DNA of 64,000 nt from a bacterium OL-1 (GTDB lineage: Bacteria > Actinomycetota > Coriobacteriia > Coriobacteriales > Atopobiaceae), in the NCBI GenBank assembly GCA_000752675.2, contig LM994627.1, forward strand, positions 306,429 to 370,428. The letters are read 5' to 3'. Shown piece by piece: positions 62,536-64,000 of the stretch (position 1 is the stretch's first letter; the number at the start of each line of letters is the position of its first letter). Made by a program: the position numbers and the translations under genes. The notes beneath the pieces are model-generated. The model was not told where the DNA came from and searched no databases. It saw nothing but the letters and a program-made list of their open reading frames with translations.

Positions 62536-63417
62536 ATGAGTGAGGTTCGCGAAGGCTACATTCCGTTTAAGGGCTACAAGACCTACTACCGCATAGTGGG
62601 GCACAACGAGAAGGGCCACCTTCCGCTTCTTGTCCTCAACGGTGGGCCGGGCATGTCGCACGACTACATGACCACGTTGGATGCGCTTGCGGACTGCGGC
62701 CGCGAGGTCATCTACTACGACCAGATTGGATGCGGCCGCTCCGCCGTGCCGGAGGGCACCTTCCACTACAACGCGCAGCTCTTCGTCGACGAGCTTGTGG
62801 TTGTTCGCAAGGCCCTTGGCCTTGAGCACTTCCACCTGCTCGGCCAGTCTTGGGGCACCATCCTCATGCTTCTGTATCTGCTGCAGGAGAAGCCCGAGGG
62901 CATTGCGTCCATTGTTGTCTCGTCGGGCCTTCCCTCTACCAAGCTTTGGGTCAAGGAGGTCGGCAAGCTCAAGTCCTTCATGCCAAAGGAGATGCAGGAG
63001 GCCCTCGACGAGGCGGATCGCACGGGCAACTACGACACCCCCGAGGCAAAAGCCGCAGCAGACGAGTTCTATCGCCGTCACGTGTGCTCGCTTCCCGAGT
63101 ACCCGGACTTTGTGATGAAGAGCTTTGCCGAGCCCGGCCCCGCCTACGTGGAGATGCAGGGCGTGAGCGAGTTTGTCTTTACGGGCAACCTCCTGTCCTA
63201 CGACGTGGAAGACCAGCTCAAGGACGTGAAGCAGCCCGCCCTCGTGATCTCTGGCGAGTTCGACGAGTGCACGCCGCTTGTGGCAAAGACCTTCTACGAC
63301 AAGCTGGCAAACGCGGAGGGCTGGCTGCTCATCGAGAACGGCACGCACCTCTGCAACGTCGAGTTCCCGGAGATTTACAACAAGGCGGTCGAGGAGTTCA
63401 TCGAGCGCCACGAGTAG
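62536..63417 (+). CDS. Proline iminopeptidase-like alpha/beta hydrolase
   Basis: 293 residues of the alpha/beta-hydrolase fold. LLVLNGGPGMSHDYM is the oxyanion-hole region typical of proline iminopeptidases, the nucleophile Ser lies in LLGQSWGTILML, and late Asp (SGEFDECTP) and His (NGTHLCN) complete the triad. It probably removes N-terminal proline from peptides in the cytoplasm. GGAAGGAG (62521-62528) supports ATG 62536. A terminator follows at 63438. It is divergent from the TetR-controlled operon. Confidence 0.9.
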   Translation: MSEVREGYIPFKGYKTYYRIVGHNEKGHLPLLVLNGGPGMSHDYMTTLDALADCGREVIYYDQIGCGRSAVPEGTFHYNAQLFVDELVVVRKALGLEHFHLLGQSWGTILMLLYLLQEKPEGIASIVVSSGLPSTKLWVKEVGKLKSFMPKEMQEALDEADRTGNYDTPEAKAAADEFYRRHVCSLPEYPDFVMKSFAEPGPAYVEMQGVSEFVFTGNLLSYDVEDQLKDVKQPALVISGEFDECTPLVAKTFYDKLANAEGWLLIENGTHLCNVEFPEIYNKAVEEFIERHE

Positions 63418-63437
63418 GACATTTCAAAATCATTGGG

Positions 63438-63479
63438 CGGCGGCCCTCCGGCTTAAGCTGGGGCCGCCGTCGTTCTTTT
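63438..63479 (+). terminator. Intrinsic terminator after the peptidase gene
   Basis: CGGCGGCCC (63438-63446) and GGGCCGCCG (63461-63469) form a perfect 9-bp stem, followed by TCGTTCTTTT. It may act bidirectionally for the convergent folP. Confidence 0.88.
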
Positions 63480-63507
63480 GGGGGCGGGACCTGCATCCGC
63501 CCGTAGA

Positions 63508-64000
63508 CTAGGCTCTTGGGGACGAAGTTCCGCACCTCTCGAATATCGGTGAGCTGATCTGGGTTGCAACGCCCCGTATCGCCGCGTCAAGCGCGTGCTG
63601 GAAGGGAATGCGGTCCAGGCCGGTCTCTATCTCAAGGCGAAGCTTGTCACCTGCTGCCTGCGTGGCTCTTACCCGTGTGAGGGGCATCGCGTCGACTACC
63701 TTAATGACCTGGCGGTCGTTGTTAGCGACAGGGGAGAGAAGGAGCGAGACGTGCGCCGTCCACGCCTCGGACGCGGCCCAGAAGCCGTCAAGCGCCTGCG
63801 CCATGCCAGCCACGTTGTGGACTCGAAGGACACGGGCGCCACGAGCCACTGCCGCAAGAGAGACGCCAATCGTCGCGTCGTCGCGCGCCGCGGCATCTGC
63901 GACACCGCTCACGGTTCCCACAAAGCGCTTGCGCGACACTGCGCACATGAGGGGGTATCCCAGGTCAGAGAGCCGCTGCGTGCCACGTAAGATTACGATG
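63508..64000 (-). CDS. folP: Dihydropteroate synthase, C-terminal part (partial)
   Basis: The frame is open to the right edge of the window; the visible 163 residues are the C-terminal part. GYPLMCAVSRKRFVGTVSG, then IGVSLAAVARGARVLRVHNV, are the substrate- and phosphate-binding end of dihydropteroate synthase (KRF and RVHNV blocks), which joins p-aminobenzoate to the pterin in folate synthesis. After the expected end (about ALDGFWAASEA) there are about 85 more residues, ending at 63508, that do not belong to the standard enzyme and that I do not recognise. Confidence 0.85.
   Translation of the reverse strand, partial: IVILRGTQRLSDLGYPLMCAVSRKRFVGTVSGVADAAARDDATIGVSLAAVARGARVLRVHNVAGMAQALDGFWAASEAWTAHVSLLLSPVANNDRQVIKVVDAMPLTRVRATQAAGDKLRLEIETGLDRIPFQHALDAAIRGVATQISSPIFERCGTSSPRA

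Overview
The window looks like the chromosome of a high-GC anaerobe of the actinobacterial class Coriobacteriia (Olsenella/Atopobiaceae-like). This is an inference from the GC-rich code, the many GTG/TTG starts, the density of cytoplasmic FAD and Fe-S redox enzymes, an acyl-phosphate (butyrate kinase type) fermentation module and the order rimP-nusA-infB-rbfA-nrnA-truB-ribF-dnaG-rpoD. It is not proven by a marker gene.

Layout. 1-5.2 kb: end of a membrane protein gene, an MBL-fold hydrolase, and a leftward operon (membrane protein, phosphate acyltransferase, butyrate kinase, MFS permease) divergent from a PucR-type regulator at 5.36 kb. 7-13 kb: a flavodoxin-like reductase, an FAD-dependent reductase, and an operon of a NuoG/GltD-like fusion plus a NuoF-like Fe-S protein. 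13.4-18.2 kb: an oxidoreductase complex of 2Fe-2S protein, FAD/ferredoxin protein, BFD-like protein and DAO-type subunit (frameshifted here), followed by an amino-acid permease. 18.5-30 kb: the conserved translation/transcription/replication block from rimP to rpoD. 30-36.4 kb: yaaA, a Nim-like protein, a DUF554 protein, a LysR regulator divergent from azlCD, and an MFS exporter, separated by several structured repeats.

36.6-55.6 kb is an accessory (defence) island beginning just past a tRNA-Pro(GGG) gene. It holds an excisionase-like HTH protein, an unrecognised 805-aa membrane protein, remnants including the C-terminal part of a type III restriction subunit, a DUF262/HNH nuclease, a guanidinium exporter under a guanidine-III riboswitch, and a complete type I restriction-modification locus. 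That locus carries an RHH protein, a GIY-YIG/DUF4357 protein, hsdM, hsdS and hsdR, two start-less silent hsdS cassettes, eight copies of a short core (CAGCGTRAG) at cassette borders, and a tyrosine recombinase. This is best read as a phase-variable specificity system in which recombination between inverted cassette borders would swap DNA-recognition domains. One possible inversion would carry hsdM and half of hsdS with it.

55.8-64 kb returns to ordinary chromosomal genes with unusual decay: a NERD-domain gene with a frameshift and a yihY/brkB gene with an in-frame amber codon. These are followed by a membrane protein/TetR pair with a perfect palindromic operator, a DUF1295 protein, a proline-iminopeptidase-like hydrolase and the C-terminal part of dihydropteroate synthase.

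No rRNA, CRISPR array, complete insertion sequence or prophage structural gene was seen.
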